Shown: in pieces, positions 1 to 11,289 of the stretch
Position numbering within the stretch: the stretch's first letter is position 1
How the letters are laid out: every line of letters starts with the position of its first letter
Source of the DNA: Nissolia schottii
Lineage: Eukaryota > Streptophyta > Magnoliopsida > Fabales > Fabaceae
Direction: 5' to 3'
Length of the DNA stretch: 64,000 nt
Assembly (NCBI GenBank): GCA_003254905.1
Contig: QANU01057582.1
Location: 3,310 to 67,309 of the forward strand
Notes under the pieces: generated by a model
Seen by the model: only the letters and a program-made list of their open reading frames with translations
The model's database searches: none
Told to the model about the DNA's origin: nothing
Position numbers and translations under genes: made by a program

Positions 1-150
1 GTCCTCGTACCCGTCCCAGAAAGGGGAGTCGTAGTCAGGCTCATCCCAAAAGGGGGAGTCATAGTCAGGCTCGTCGGACTCGGGTGGGGTTGTTACGGGT
101 TCGTCGTCTTCAATGACAATAGGAGCAGAAGGATGATCGCCCAAAACCAT
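1..150 (-). CDS. N-terminal start of an acidic repeat protein, cut by window edge
   Basis: An open frame runs from an ATG at 150 to the window edge, giving exactly 50 codons without a stop. The peptide is strongly acidic and contains an 11-residue unit, DEPDYDSPFWD, twice in tandem (residues 26-36 and 37-47). I do not recognise the family. It points away from the CACTA-like end at 790-2121, so it could be the start of a gene carried by that element, or a host gene beside it. The near-identical repeat and clean frame favour real coding sequence, but only 150 bases are visible. Confidence 0.4.
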   Translation of the reverse strand, partial: MVLGDHPSAPIVIEDDEPVTTPPESDEPDYDSPFWDEPDYDSPFWDGYED

Positions 151-329
151 ATGAAGCTATGCTATAGAAACTTAAGTTCACAATGTATTATCAGAAAGTA
201 ATTACAAGCTACACTAGTTATACACTTAAGCTGACAAATATATACATACACCTAAGTTCAAATCTCCTATCTATGATCATCAACCTCACAACAATTCTAA
301 TTCCTCAACTAATGGCAGACAATTCCAAT

Positions 330-530
330 CACACACAAGTACACAAACACAACAACCCACAACCTCACACACAAACACACAAACACACAGAACCATACCC
401 ACAGAACCACAAACAAATACACAAACACAAACACACAACACACATCAGCGGCGCACACAAACACACCCACACAACACACATCAGCTAGCTAGGCACGCAC
501 ACAAACACACATAGTGTCAATCCCAAATCA
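330..530. repeat. CA-rich simple repeat
   Basis: Irregular ACACAAACACAC-type low-complexity DNA. The frame that reads through it on the plus strand is an artefact of the repeat (His/Thr/Lys/Gln only). Confidence 0.8.
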
Positions 531-590
531 CAACACACACGTTAAACAGAGAAAGCAGAGATAGTGTAGGAGAAGCTGGTCAACCTGTAG

Positions 591-765
591 TTGCGGAGTG
601 GAAGTGGTGGCGCGGCAGTGACGAGCGCGGTGGAGAGGAGAGGAATGCGCGGTAGTGGCGAGGGCGGTGGCGAGGGCGCGGCAGTGCGAGGGCGAGGACG
701 GTGGAGAGGAGAGGGCGATGGAGAGGAGAGGATGGGTAGAGAGAAAGAAGATGAAATGAGGAGAA
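591..765. repeat. GC-rich purine minisatellite
   Basis: Degenerate tandem GGCGAGGGCGGTGG and GGAGAGGAGAGG units form an isolated GC-rich patch in otherwise AT-rich DNA. Frames on both strands are open only because of the skewed composition. It lies between the acidic open frame and the CACTA-like repeat field and may be part of that element. Confidence 0.6.
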
Positions 766-1049
766 TAGAAAGGAAAGCTGGTTAAGTAATCTGGTCGATG
801 TATTACCATCGAAGATCACCGACAGAAATAACCGCCGGTAAAAATCGAATTTAAAACGCAGTGTTTAATTAAAACATTTATCGTCGGTTAGCTATAGAGA
901 CCGACGGTAACCAAATAATTTTGGCGCTAAGTGAAATTTCGAAGTCATTACCGTCGGTACGGTCCACCGACGGTAACGCCTCACTAGTTGCCGTCGGACT
1001 ATACCGACGGTAACGCACACATTATTTTTGCTAAGCCCTGACGACACTT

Positions 1050-1175
1050 TAATTGAGCAATTGATAAAGGCCCAGACCAACATGGTTGTAATCAAGTTGG
1101 GAAAACAATAATATGATAATCCCCAACACCTGATTACAACCACCTTGACCTTGGCCTTTATCACTCTCCCAATTA
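1050..1175. repeat. Long imperfect hairpin 1 inside CACTA end
   Basis: Arms 1050-1101 and 1121-1175 are inverted copies, with about 41 of 53 positions matching and a two-base bulge, around a loop of about 19 bases. The best stretches are TGATAAAGGCC and TGGTTGTAATCA. Five of the mismatches are A/G differences that become G:U pairs in a minus-strand transcript, so the minus-strand RNA would fold better. The size and geometry resemble a plant miRNA precursor, but no expression evidence is available. Confidence 0.7.
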
Positions 1176-1245
1176 ACGTGGCATCAGTAATAAGCTTAGT
1201 AAAAATTAGATAATAATTAAATAATCAGCCAGTTAATGAATGACA

Positions 1246-1316
1246 AAGTCCAAGATGGTGGTAGTCATCACTATTCCCCCAACGGGACAGCTGATAATTA
1301 CCATCATCTTGGACTT
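1246..1316. repeat. Imperfect hairpin 2 inside CACTA end
   Basis: Arms 1246-1270 and 1292-1316 pair through AAGTCCAAGATG and further imperfect matches (about 22 of 25). The loop contains CCCCCAACGGG. Its right arm resembles the right arm of hairpin 1 (CCCCAAC, then CTGAT, then a CCATC or CCACC core), so the two hairpins look like diverged copies of one module. Confidence 0.65.
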
Positions 1317-2679
1317 CGCATCGATTAGATGGCTCAGTTTACGCAACGGCGGCAGACTGATAACCAAATTAAACTAATATCACGTCCACGACGACAAAAG
1401 CATCGCACGACGGATAATAAAAGGGAGAATCGATGAGAGAAGAGAAGAAAATAGAAAATATGGTGCAATTTAGAATGATGGGGGGAGGGGTATTTATACT
1501 ATTCGGCCAACGAGTTACCGTCGGATATATCTGACGGTATTGTTCTCGGAACGGTGCGACGATTAATGAGAATGTTAAACGTATTGAAAACGGCCGAGCG
1601 TGGGGAAGAGGGGTTGAATGCCCAAGGCACTTACCGTCGGTAGTTACCGCCGCTATAACCTCTGACATCTTTACCATCGGTCTGAGCCGACGGTTATGTT
1701 CTCAGAACCGGCTTCGTCACGGCGATTAATGGGTATGTTGAACGGCCGAGCGTTGGGAAGAGGCGTCGGTTGAATTCACGAGGCATTTACCGTCGGCTAT
1801 TACCGCCGCTATTATCTGATATAATTACCGTCGAATATCCCCGCCGGTAACGATTGCACCAATAAATTATTGATAACACGTGTCTTTTTTCTATTAGGTG
1901 TAATTTGCGTCGGTTATTCCTATCGGAAATGCCATTACCGCCATAACCCGTTAAAAAGTTACCGTCGGTATTTGCGTCGGGTAGACTATCCCTTGGTAAT
2001 AGCACGCCTTTTTCACCGGTCGACCGGTTACCGTCTGCTATTTTGTTTTTTCCGACGGTAATACCGTTGGTTCGTGTCCGACTGTAATATCTCGACGGTA
2101 ATAGCCATTTTTGTTGAAGTGGTGGTTTCACATTTAAAAAAAATATCTTTGATTAATTTTTTTTCATATTTGAATTTAGAAAGTTACGCCCATTCTAATT
2201 ATTTGTGTAACCATCAAATTGAACCGTTAATGCTTAGTACAACAACTAGAAAAATTAAGACACATTTTTATCATTATACACTAAGTAGTACTGACTTATT
2301 AGTCTTCATAATCTTTCTCTTACATCTTTGTATTTTGCATATTTGAATTCTTCAATTTAGTGATTTTTCTATTATAATGGAAAACGATTGTTTGCTTCTG
2401 CCATATTCATATATTGATAGCAAGTTATTTGGTTACAATAACAAGCACTAGAAACCAACATTCAAGTAGCCAGATTGAAAAAGAAATAGGAACTTCTAGC
2501 GAAGAAAGGTGATACACAAATGTGGCTTTAGCATATGATTATGAGCCTTGGTCATACTAAAAAAAAATTAATTATAGTTTTTAAATTGTTTGACACTTCA
2601 ATTATACTATAAATACTATCAAATTAGCTTATTAGATTTGTAGAGAATATGCATTAATTTCTATTATGAGAGTTTATCA

Positions 2680-3160
2680 TTCCAATAAGTAACTGTTATG
2701 GTTACAATAATTGTGATAGGTTATGGGAGTTACAATTGTTATAAGTGTTGTAGGAGTTACATTTGTCATTTCAAATTTTCAAGTTAACAGGGAGAGTCAT
2801 TAGCATTGTTCTGTTATGAGTTTTTGTATTTAAAGGTTGTTAGTATCAATAGAAATCTAAGCTTCAGTTTTAATATTATAGCCTTTCTAAATCCAAGAAT
2901 TGGTATATGAGCTTTATTGTTCTTGAGGGATCTGCTAAGGTTGAGAGTTCCACCAAACAATAATGCAAACTGAATTTCAATCATAGCATTACCAATTTTT
3001 TAGGGTGAGAATTATTACATGTGGGCCATCAGAATGGAGGCTTTTCTTGATGCAAGTGATCTTGCGGAAGTTGTTGAAGAGGATTATGAGGTTGCTCCAT
3101 TAATCCCAACAATTGCTCAAATAAAGAACTATAAGGAATGAAAGCAGCAGAAAGTGAAGT
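2680..3160 (+). mobile_element. Copia retrotransposon stub: LTR end, primer site and gag start
   Basis: AT-rich LTR-like sequence runs to about 2898. TTGGTATATGAGCTT near 2900 resembles the TGGTATCAGAGC primer-binding site of plant Copia elements. The plus-strand frame from about 3007 then reads ENYYMWAIRMEAFLDA, followed by LAEVVEEDYEVAPL, which matches the conserved Copia gag N-terminus (DUF4219/UBN2 region). A stop interrupts the frame near 3140 and no pol follows, so this is a truncated relic. Confidence 0.65.
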
Positions 3161-4027
3161 GACACAAAGATTATTCTACCTTTGGTCAAATAAATTGAAA
3201 AACCAAGTAACCCACTAAACTGAAGTATAGGTATGACTCAGGTATCTCACAAGGAAGCAAATTAACTAATTTGTTGAATTGGGGGTTTTGATTGTAAGGT
3301 TGAACAAATTAATTCATAACAATAATGAAAGAATACGTGCACACGGATTATCACATACTAAGGATTAATTATCATTGGTCTTCAATAACAATTCATGGAA
3401 CGAGGGTTATTTATTAACTAGAGATCTCCAACTAATATGCAATTCATCTAACAAATCACGACTACTTTCTCCTACGGATTAACCAGTTTAAGAACTAAGA
3501 ACCACAATTACACTCTTAATTTCCTATACTAATTATATCCATCCAATTGCACAACCTAATCTAATTAGATTAAACCCAACCCCTTTAGCAGCTTGAATAG
3601 GATTAATTAATCAATTAATTTACCAACCCAAAAATTCTAACTTAGCAAAACTCATGTATCGTAGAGACTCACTAAGTCAAAGTTAATATCACTAATAACA
3701 TATGATCACCATATTACTAAATAGAGATGAAATGAGCATTAACAACCATGGACATACATAATAAATCAAACCTATATTAATCTTTATTCCTTGATTTACC
3801 GCACGCAAGTATTGGGAAATTACTCCTCCATGGGTGGAGGATAACGATTCACAATTGATAAAGTAAAATTAAATGGTAAAGTAAATTCTAATGCAATTCA
3901 AGCCAGAACCTGGATAAACTGAATTAAAGTCGTGCGTCACTTTGAGTACAAGAGAGAAGTACCTTGTGCGCCAATGTGAGTGCTCCCAAAATCCTTAATA
4001 GACTAAAAGAAAATGTAAAGCATTAAT
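3161..4027. other. Non-coding spacer, probable repeat
   Basis: AT-rich sequence with no convincing frame, splice pattern or RNA gene. It lies between the Copia stub and the Mutator-like transposase and is probably old repeat DNA. Confidence 0.5.
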
Positions 4028-6045
4028 CTAGGGTTTATCTCTGCGCAATCTAGGGTTAGGGACTAATGTCCAATTAGGAGCTGGTGGCCACCATGGCTCA
4101 TCCTTGATGGGATCCCACAGAGCCTCATAAGCTCGATAAACACTTTCATTTTTATACACATTATGCACATATTGATAAGGGTTAATCTCCTTGGAAGAAC
4201 ATGCTACCAATACATGAGAGTAAGGAAAGTGCAATGCTTGAAATATACCACAGTCAGACGAACCTTCTTAAAGGCTTAAAGTGAATTTTTACCACTTTCT
4301 TGTGTTTGAGGGTTGAATGCCTCTTCAACAAGAAATTTAGTTGTCCTCCTATCAAAGAAGGTCGCATGGTGGGAGCTTATCTTTTCAATGTTAGGCAAAA
4401 AATGTTCATAGAAAGCATAAGTATATTTTTGATTATCCGCATAAAGTTTCTTTTTGGCCTTAACTTTTCTCTTCACAAAGTATTCTACCAATTTGAAATA
4501 AGTCATCTGAACTAGTACAGTTATTAGTAGACGTCTGACCTACACTCTGACAAGTTGGTTGTCATATGACCAAATCTTTGACCACCATCATCATATGCTA
4601 AACTCCACTTTTCTTTAGGAATTTTTTTAATCCAATTGGATATTTCTTCTATTTCAGTGAATTTATCTAACCTCTCATCAAATTTTGGTCGACAAAGTTC
4701 ACGTCCTGCAAAATTATTACAACAGTTTTTAGTATTGATGTAACTAAAATCAACAATTATGGATACTTTAAATGAAAGAAACAAATTTATTACCTATGCT
4801 CTTCAAAGAGTTCTTTAATGACACATTGTGAAACTTGTTAAAATTACTGCCAATATGACGTAGACAGTACACATGATACTCATGAGGTGGTTGCCATCCA
4901 GAGTTAACATTATCCACTGTTGCTATGATACTCTTATGTCAATCAAATATCAAATTAACACATTCCTTGTTCTCGTGTGACATGTTCACGAATGCAAGAT
5001 AAGAACCAACTCAAAGCTTCCTTTGTTTCCCTCATTAACAATAGCAAATGTAAGAGGTAATGGTCTTCGGTTTCCATCTTGTGTAGTTGTAATCAACAAT
5101 TTTTTTTATATTTTCCATATAAATGAGTCCATCAATTTGAATAAATGGCTTGCAAAATCAAAATTCAAGCACACATGGTTTGAAAGTCCAAAACAAGCGA
5201 ACAAACATTTGCTTTGATTGATCAACTTGATTATGCACCACATAGTCATCAATTTCCAACAACACCACAGTGTCTGGCATAAAATGTTTCATGGCCCCTA
5301 ACCATCTAGGCAACCTCTCATAAGATTCCTCCCAATCACCACAAATCTTAACAGATGCTCTTTGCTTCACCAACCAAGCTTTTCGATTTGACAAATTATA
5401 TCCAAGTATACTTTTAATCCTCCCAAGTAACAAGCATATCTTAACATCAGGTTGTGTTCTAACCGTGCCCTGTATATACCTTTGGACCAAAATAGATTGC
5501 AAATTCTTATGATCTTGTGTCATAGAGATGTTTACACACGTGTGTGGTCCATTTATTGAGAAATTTTCCATTTATTACACCTTTTACTGTTAATAGTCCT
5601 AACTTTCCAATTACAAAAAACCCCAAATTGAGAACACTTAGCAGTTAGCCTTTGTGTATCAGACAAATCAGCCTTATAATCTCGATGCCTTCTGATTGAA
5701 TAATGATCTAAAGCTGACTTCATATCATCTTTTGTTGGAAATTGCAATCGAACAAACAATTCTTCTTGTGAACTCCAAGTGTCATACTCAACAAATCCAG
5801 GGGTCTCACAATTAGCAAATGCATCCCAATTAATTCTGAAAATTGAGGACAAGGAGGCTTAAATGCATTTTCAGGAATAACATTAGCTGGATGGACATTG
5901 CTAGCGAAAGCACATTAGGACCATCTAAACGCATACCCTGCTTAATCATAATAGATGTCGGATTAGGACCATCATACATAAACCCATGTTCACCTTCGTA
6001 CATTATCCCATTAGAATAAATGAGCACAATAAGAGATTTCTTCAT
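4028..6045 (-). pseudogene. Mutator-like (MULE/MuDR) transposase, decayed
   Basis: Broken minus-strand frames follow one another in the order of a plant MuDR transposase. The N-terminal part at 5553-5852 includes the FPTKDDMKSALDHYSIRRHR motif of the MuDR DNA-binding region. Then come a central segment at 5158-5571 (GDWEESYERLPRWLGAMKHF), a catalytic-region relic around 4850-5160, and C-terminal parts at 4524-4740, 4276-4506 and 4028-4234, the last with ALWDPIKDEPWWPP. Stops and frameshifts separate every part, so no functional enzyme is made. The array at 6490-6720 lies just upstream of the frame and is the likely element end. Confidence 0.75.
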
Positions 6046-6485
6046 TTTCTAGTTCTAGATAAAAACACATTCTATGCCAAACATACAATTAACACCAATA
6101 CAAAAATATATTCAAATATTTAAAATTCACACCAATAGATATACTAAATAGCATATTAATTAACTAGTCACAAATTCAATACTATACTACTCTATGCATC
6201 AATCTATCATAAATTGCTTACCAAACTAATATAGACAACATTTATATAATCAATTTAAAGATTACATTTAAAGAAATTTATGTAATTCACACATACTAGT
6301 TAAACTATAAATTTTAAAAAAATTTAATAGCATTATAATAAATTAAAACTTACAAGTCTCCCGCACAAATTGAATCAACTACTCCTAGCCTTCAGCAATC
6401 CAAGAGTTGACAGAGAATTAGGATTCTAGTGAGAGAAGTGAAATTTAGAAAATGAGAATGGATGAAAGAGTTTGGGGTGGTGGGT
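6046..6485. other. AT-rich spacer, likely interior of the Mutator-like element
   Basis: No frame or motif is visible. By position it would be the 5' untranslated or promoter part of the transposase gene to its left. Confidence 0.4.
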
Positions 6486-6800
6486 TGTTTTATAGGGTCC
6501 GAGGGCAAATTCGCCAAACTGGTTGGCAAATTTGTGTTGAATTCGCCAAACCGGTTGGCGAATATAGTGGTGATGTAGCTTCCAGGTTGGCGAATATGGT
6601 GGTGATTCGCCTAATGGATTGACGAATTTCCATTATGATTCACCTAGCTCATTTGCAAATTAGGCCTTGATTCGCCTCACGAGTGTGGACTCGCCCGCCA
6701 TGCTAGCCAAAACAGGTGCATTTAATATGTTTTGAAACAGTAATATTTTGGTAATATGTTTTAATAAGAAGGGCACTATAGTAAAAAATTCCATATCAAG
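6486..6800. mobile_element. Palindromic terminal array of Mutator-like element
   Basis: A run of diverged copies of TTCGCCAAACCGGTTGGCGAA, itself nearly palindromic, separated by short TTTGTGTTGAA-type spacers. It ends in CATGCTAGCCAAAACAGG and TATTTTGGTAATATG. The same arrangement recurs at 24630-24990 with similar downstream sequence. Because it abuts the 5' side of a decayed MuDR transposase, I infer that it is that element's terminal region. Confidence 0.6.
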
Positions 6801-7067
6801 ACACTGTACACACCTCATATTGCAAGAGAGAGAAAAGTATATATGACAAAACTGTCTCGTCCGGGACCTGCCAACTATTGCATCAAATTCATAGTTTGAG
6901 TTTTATTTAGATTTTACTCCCCCTCATCAAAACCTAATGATTGTAAAAAGAAAAAAAGAAGCCTTTTTTTTGTGGCACTAACTCGACGTGTCAAAGTGGA
7001 AGTGTGAACGCATGACCGACTGTGGTTGCTGTGATAAGCTCAGATCCTCCAAACCTCATGCCTAGCT

Positions 7068-7075
7068 TATAAATA
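7068..7075 (+). promoter_or_regulatory. TATA box of the NPF gene
   Basis: TATAAATA sits 56 bases before the start codon at 7131, which leaves a short leader if transcription starts about 30 bases downstream of the box. Confidence 0.6.
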
Positions 7076-7130
7076 CGCTTAGCTTTGGCCATTTTATGTA
7101 CTAGAAGAGAAGGCACAAGGTTTTGAGAAA

Positions 7131-10100
7131 ATGGAGCAGAAAGACAGCCACGCCAAAAGGAAAAGAGGAGGGCTTGTCACAATGCCCTTTATCTTTGGTA
7201 AGCTTCACAATAGAAACTCTATAGAGTATCTACTATTTGCATGGAAATCCTCCCTAGTTCCTCCCTCTACGTGGTGCTCTTATATATATTGTCTTGAATC
7301 AGATAGTGACAACCTTAGATTTGTTGGATTTGTTTTGCTGCAGCTAATGAGGTTACTGAGAAGTTGGCTGTGGTGGGCTTCAATACAAACATGATTAGCT
7401 ACTTGACAACACAGCTTCACATGCCATTAACTAAAGCTGCTAACACCCTCACAAACTTTGGTGGAACTTCAAGTTTGACACCATTGCTTGGTGCCTTCAT
7501 TGCTGATTCTTATACCGGGAAGTTCTGGACTATCACCGTTGCTTCCATTATATACCAAATAGTTAAGACCCTCTGCTCTCTCTGGACATTAATTTCTCCT
7601 AAGCAAGGTTTTTATATTTGAGAAATTTTCTTGCGGTCTTAAACTACAATATTAGATATGCTCGTGATATTTTAACTTTAAATGGTATGTCATCTTAAAG
7701 TGAATATTATTTTATAGTGAATTGAGAAGTATTATGAATTTCAACTCTTGATTCTTTATTTTTTTTGGGGTAAATTTCAACTCTGATTCTAATGTTGAGT
7801 AAATGTTTCTTACCAAATAAATTATTGGCACACATTATTAGCATAATTAAGAAAATTATTTTATGCTAAGTATATATTTTTTTTGAACGACAAGCTGGGT
7901 GAGACTCGACCCCATGTTAAAATTGTGTTACCTTGTTTTCAGAGATTGGAATTATGAAAAAATAACATTTCTATTTATAGGAGTAAAATCACATACATGT
8001 ACCTTTGCTATAGACTCCACCTCATGCACTTGGGTATCTTTCCTATATATTTTTTACACTTGAGAATGCGGAGAGTTTGAAGTTAAGTCCATGCTACTAG
8101 TTAACTACTAATTAAGCTTGCAATATGACTGTAGGATAGATGACACCTTTTCCGTAAATCACATGGCTAAATTTTGAGCCAGAATAAAATAATTAGGTGT
8201 AGGTTACTATAGATTCCTTAATTTCGTTTTTTTTTTTCTTCTTCTTCTTTTATGAACATGTCATGTCACAGCCAGCACTTTATACGCATGTTGATAGAAG
8301 CTAATATTTCTGTTTTTTGTGACTCTGTTTTTGTAATTAATCAGGGGATGATTAGTTTGACAATATCGGCAGTGCTTCCAAAGTTAAGGCCACCTCCTTG
8401 CAAAGGTGAGGGGGTATGCCAAGAAGCCAGTGCAGGACAGCTGGCAGTGCTCTACGTCTCACTGCTGCTAGGGGCCCTCGGGTCGGGTGGGATCCGACCC
8501 TGCGTTGTGGCATTCGGAGCCGAGCAGTTCGACGAATCGGATCCGAAGCAGACGAAAAAGACATGGACTTACTTCAATTGGTACTACTTTGTCATGGGTG
8601 CGGCCATACTTGTAGCCGTGACTGTCCTCGTCTACATTCAAGATAACATTGGATGGGGCTTGGGCCTTGGAATCCCCACCGTGGCAATGTTCATGTCAAT
8701 TATTGCCTTCATCGTTGGATATCCACTTTACCGGAACTTGGACCCGGTTGGGAGCCCGTTTACCCGACTGATACAGGTAGCTGTTGCTGCATTCCGTAAG
8801 AGGAAGATGGCAAATGCACCCTTCTCTGATTTACTCTACCGGAATGACGAACTGGACGCCTCTATTTCTTTGGGAGGAAGGCTTATTCACACGGAGCAGA
8901 TGAAGTAATTCTCACTTTCTCCCTTCTTTCTTTTTGAGTTGAGCAGTTATCAGTGTCTAGATAAATACACGAATTAATTCAATAATGGGGTTCGGTAATC
9001 TGTGATGATTGGTAAACTTACATGTGAAATAAGTATTTTATTAATAAGGATCATTAAAGCACTTGTTAATTTTTTTTTGTCCCACCTCTTGTCTCCATGT
9101 CCCAGTAAAACAGATGTACAGAAAATACATACATTAGTCGATTTTCCCCGCCCCTACCCAGTTTTACCCCCCTAATTAGCATACCCGGAACTGTTCGTCA
9201 TTTCTTCTTTATATGGACTTGAATCAGATATTAGTATTTTTCTTTTTCTTTGTCTTTGCCATGAATTATTGACCGATTTGATAATCACCGCATCATCAAT
9301 TGGAATTGCGTGCACATAAGACTGATGCATTGTCCTTACGCCTGACCATGAATTTTATGAGGAGTTTTCCCCTCCACAGCCTTCGGTTCTCTTGGCCACC
9401 ACTGCCTCTTGATCATTGGCAACCATTCAGCTAGACAACAAATCGTACTTTGTCATCTTGCTTGGCACGCTTGTCCCTCAGTCCCTACCTCACCACTTGC
9501 CTCACCAAGTCACGCTTTTTCGGCCTTATCTTTTTTTTGTCTTTCAGCTGACGTAGCCCACTAGCATCTGGGCTTAGGTGATCCATATCCGATTTCTCTC
9601 ACAACGTCAGTAAATCAACTTTGATGCAGGTTTCTGGACAAGGCAGCCACGGTGGCCGAAGAAGACGACACAAAAAGGCCCAACTTGTGGAGGCTAAACA
9701 CGGTCCACAGGGTGGAAGAGTTGAAATCTCTGATCAGGATGGGCCCAATATGGGCCTCAGGGATCCTCCTCATCACGGCCTACGCCCAGCAGGGCACGTT
9801 CTCCCTCCAGCAGGCCAAGACCATGGACAGGCACCTCACCGGATCTTTCCAGATCCCGGCGGGCTCCATGTCCGTCTTCACCATCCTCACCATGCTCGCC
9901 ACCACCGCCTTCTACGACCGCGTCTTCATCCGCGTGGCCCGCCGGTTCACCGGGCTGGACAGGGGCATCAGCTTCTTGCACAGAATGGGGATCGGGTTCG
10001 TGATCTCGACCCTGGCCACCCTGGTCGCCGGGTTCGTCGAAATCAAGCGCAAGAGAGCAGCCATGGAGCACGGGCTTCTCGATCATTCGAAGGCCGTAAT

Positions 10101-10515
10101 CCCAATCTCGGTGTTCTGGCTCGTGCCGCAGTACAGCCTCCACGGAATGGCGGAGGCGTTCATGTCAATTGGGCACCTGGAGTTTTTCTACGACCAGGCT
10201 CCGGAGAGCATGAGGAGCACCGCAATGGCGCTTTTCTGGACCTCAATCTCGGCCGGGAACTATGTGAGCACGCTCCTGGTCACCTTGGTCCACAAGTTTA
10301 GTGCCGGGCCTAACGGGTCAAATTGGCTTCCTGATAGTAACTTGAATGAGGGGAGGTTGGAGTACTTCTATTGGCTAATCACACTGCTGCAGTTTCTTAA
10401 TCTTATGTACTACTTAGTCTGCGTGAAATGTTACACTTACAAACCAATTCAGGTCCATGACAAAGGGGATAGCATTTCGGAAGAGAGCCAAGTTGAGCTG
10501 GCCGCCAGAGTTTAA
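7131..10515 (+). CDS. NPF3.1: NRT1/PTR family transporter, NPF3.1-like
   Basis: Four exons (7131-7197, 7344-7561, 8345-8904, 9630-10515) with GT-AG introns join into a 576-residue protein of normal NPF length. It is a proton-coupled, 12-helix major-facilitator transporter. The Arabidopsis NPF3.1 homologue moves nitrate, nitrite and gibberellin. Near-identical family blocks include NMISYLTTQL, TKAANTLTNF, LLGALGSGGIRPCVVAFGA, FNWYYF, AYAQQGTFSLQQAKTMDRHL, the AEAFMSIGHLEFFYDQAPE block and YFYWLI. The helix-1 ExxER proton-coupling motif reads EVTEK, with Lys for Arg; from memory Arabidopsis NPF3.1 has the same Lys. Exon phases are 1, 0 and 2. Exons 3 and 4 are GC-rich against their introns. The gene looks intact and single-copy here. 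The substrate is inferred from family only. Confidence 0.93.
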
Positions 10516-10675
10516 ATGCAATTTTATGGGAAATTCAGTTTGTTTCCCACTCTTCTAGAGATTAGGAGACCATGCATGTACTATAAATAATTGTTATCGT
10601 TAATAAATAATACAAAGAGGGTAGTATCCGTTAGCTTCTTTTATGTTTGTTTCAACGTATCTCTAAAGAGTTCTG

Positions 10676-10795
10676 TTACACGTACACTAAAAAACCATAC
10701 ACCATACATACACCTCGTACTTATATATATAAAAGTTTGTGCATTATTAATGATGTATGTATGAGTGTATGAAATTAGGTGTACATGTAGCATTT
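10676..10795. mobile_element. Short MITE copy downstream of NPF gene
   Basis: The segment starts GTTACACGTACACTAAAAAA and ends with a GTGTATGAAATTAGGTGTACATGTA-like inverted end. It is a shortened version of the elements at 55340-55562 and 56068-56276. Confidence 0.55.
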
Positions 10796-11289
10796 TTAAT
10801 CTCTAAATAAGTGATGCTGCTAAATGATAATAGATGGAGGTAATCCATCTAGCATCTTATTGATTGCTCAAATCCTTGTATGTTTGAGTTGGTAACGCGC
10901 GGGTTCATGCATGACTACCCAAACAATAATGGCAATCATGGCGAATCCAAAAGATTTAGGATGTGCGGGCAAAATTGCATAAGCATTAAAGCATAACATA
11001 AACTTTTACATAACTACATTTAGGCAAAAAGAAAATATATATTTTAATCCAAAATAGCATGGTATTTTATTCACAATTTATTTTAGAAAGTATAAATTAT
11101 TGAAACATGGTATTCATATAGTGTAATGAGTTTATTAAAATAAAAAATAAAAAATCACAATTATTTTGTTAAGAATTATTTTATTTTCGTGTGGAACAAA
11201 GTCTATTGATTAAATAGGGACAAAATTAATCATCTAATGGAATAAAACTCTCTCCATACTCATAATTTAGTAGAAAAAGTTACAAATAT
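10796..11289. other. AT-rich spacer
   Basis: No gene, RNA or clear repeat structure recognised. Confidence 0.5.

Larger units (their letters stand above)
790..2121. mobile_element. CACTA (En/Spm)-like transposon end with subterminal repeats
   Basis: Many copies of a 10-bp core TACCGTCGGT occur here in both orientations, some perfect and some with one or two changes. Examples lie near 948, 964, 1004, 1507, 1631, 1788, 1958 and 2051. Dense, two-orientation subterminal repeats are the hallmark of CACTA elements, where they bind the element's own protein. The right boundary is at 2121: read inward on the minus strand it begins CACTTCAACAAAAATGGC, close to the CACTACAA type terminal repeat of plant CACTA elements. 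The other terminus is not visible and should lie left of the window. Whether the open frame at 1-150 belongs to it is inference. Confidence 0.75.

Noticed and set aside
183..488. His/Thr/Lys-rich 101-residue frame
   Set aside because: It is the translation of a CA-rich simple repeat.
6486..6720. CRISPR-like array (palindromic repeats with spacers)
   Set aside because: Repeats are diverged, spacers are short and similar to one another, there are no cas genes, and the context is a plant Mutator-like element.
9621..10301. Second plus-strand frame and a minus-strand frame over NPF exon 4
   Set aside because: The exon's true frame carries conserved transporter motifs; the others are low-complexity Arg/His/Gly-rich shadows.
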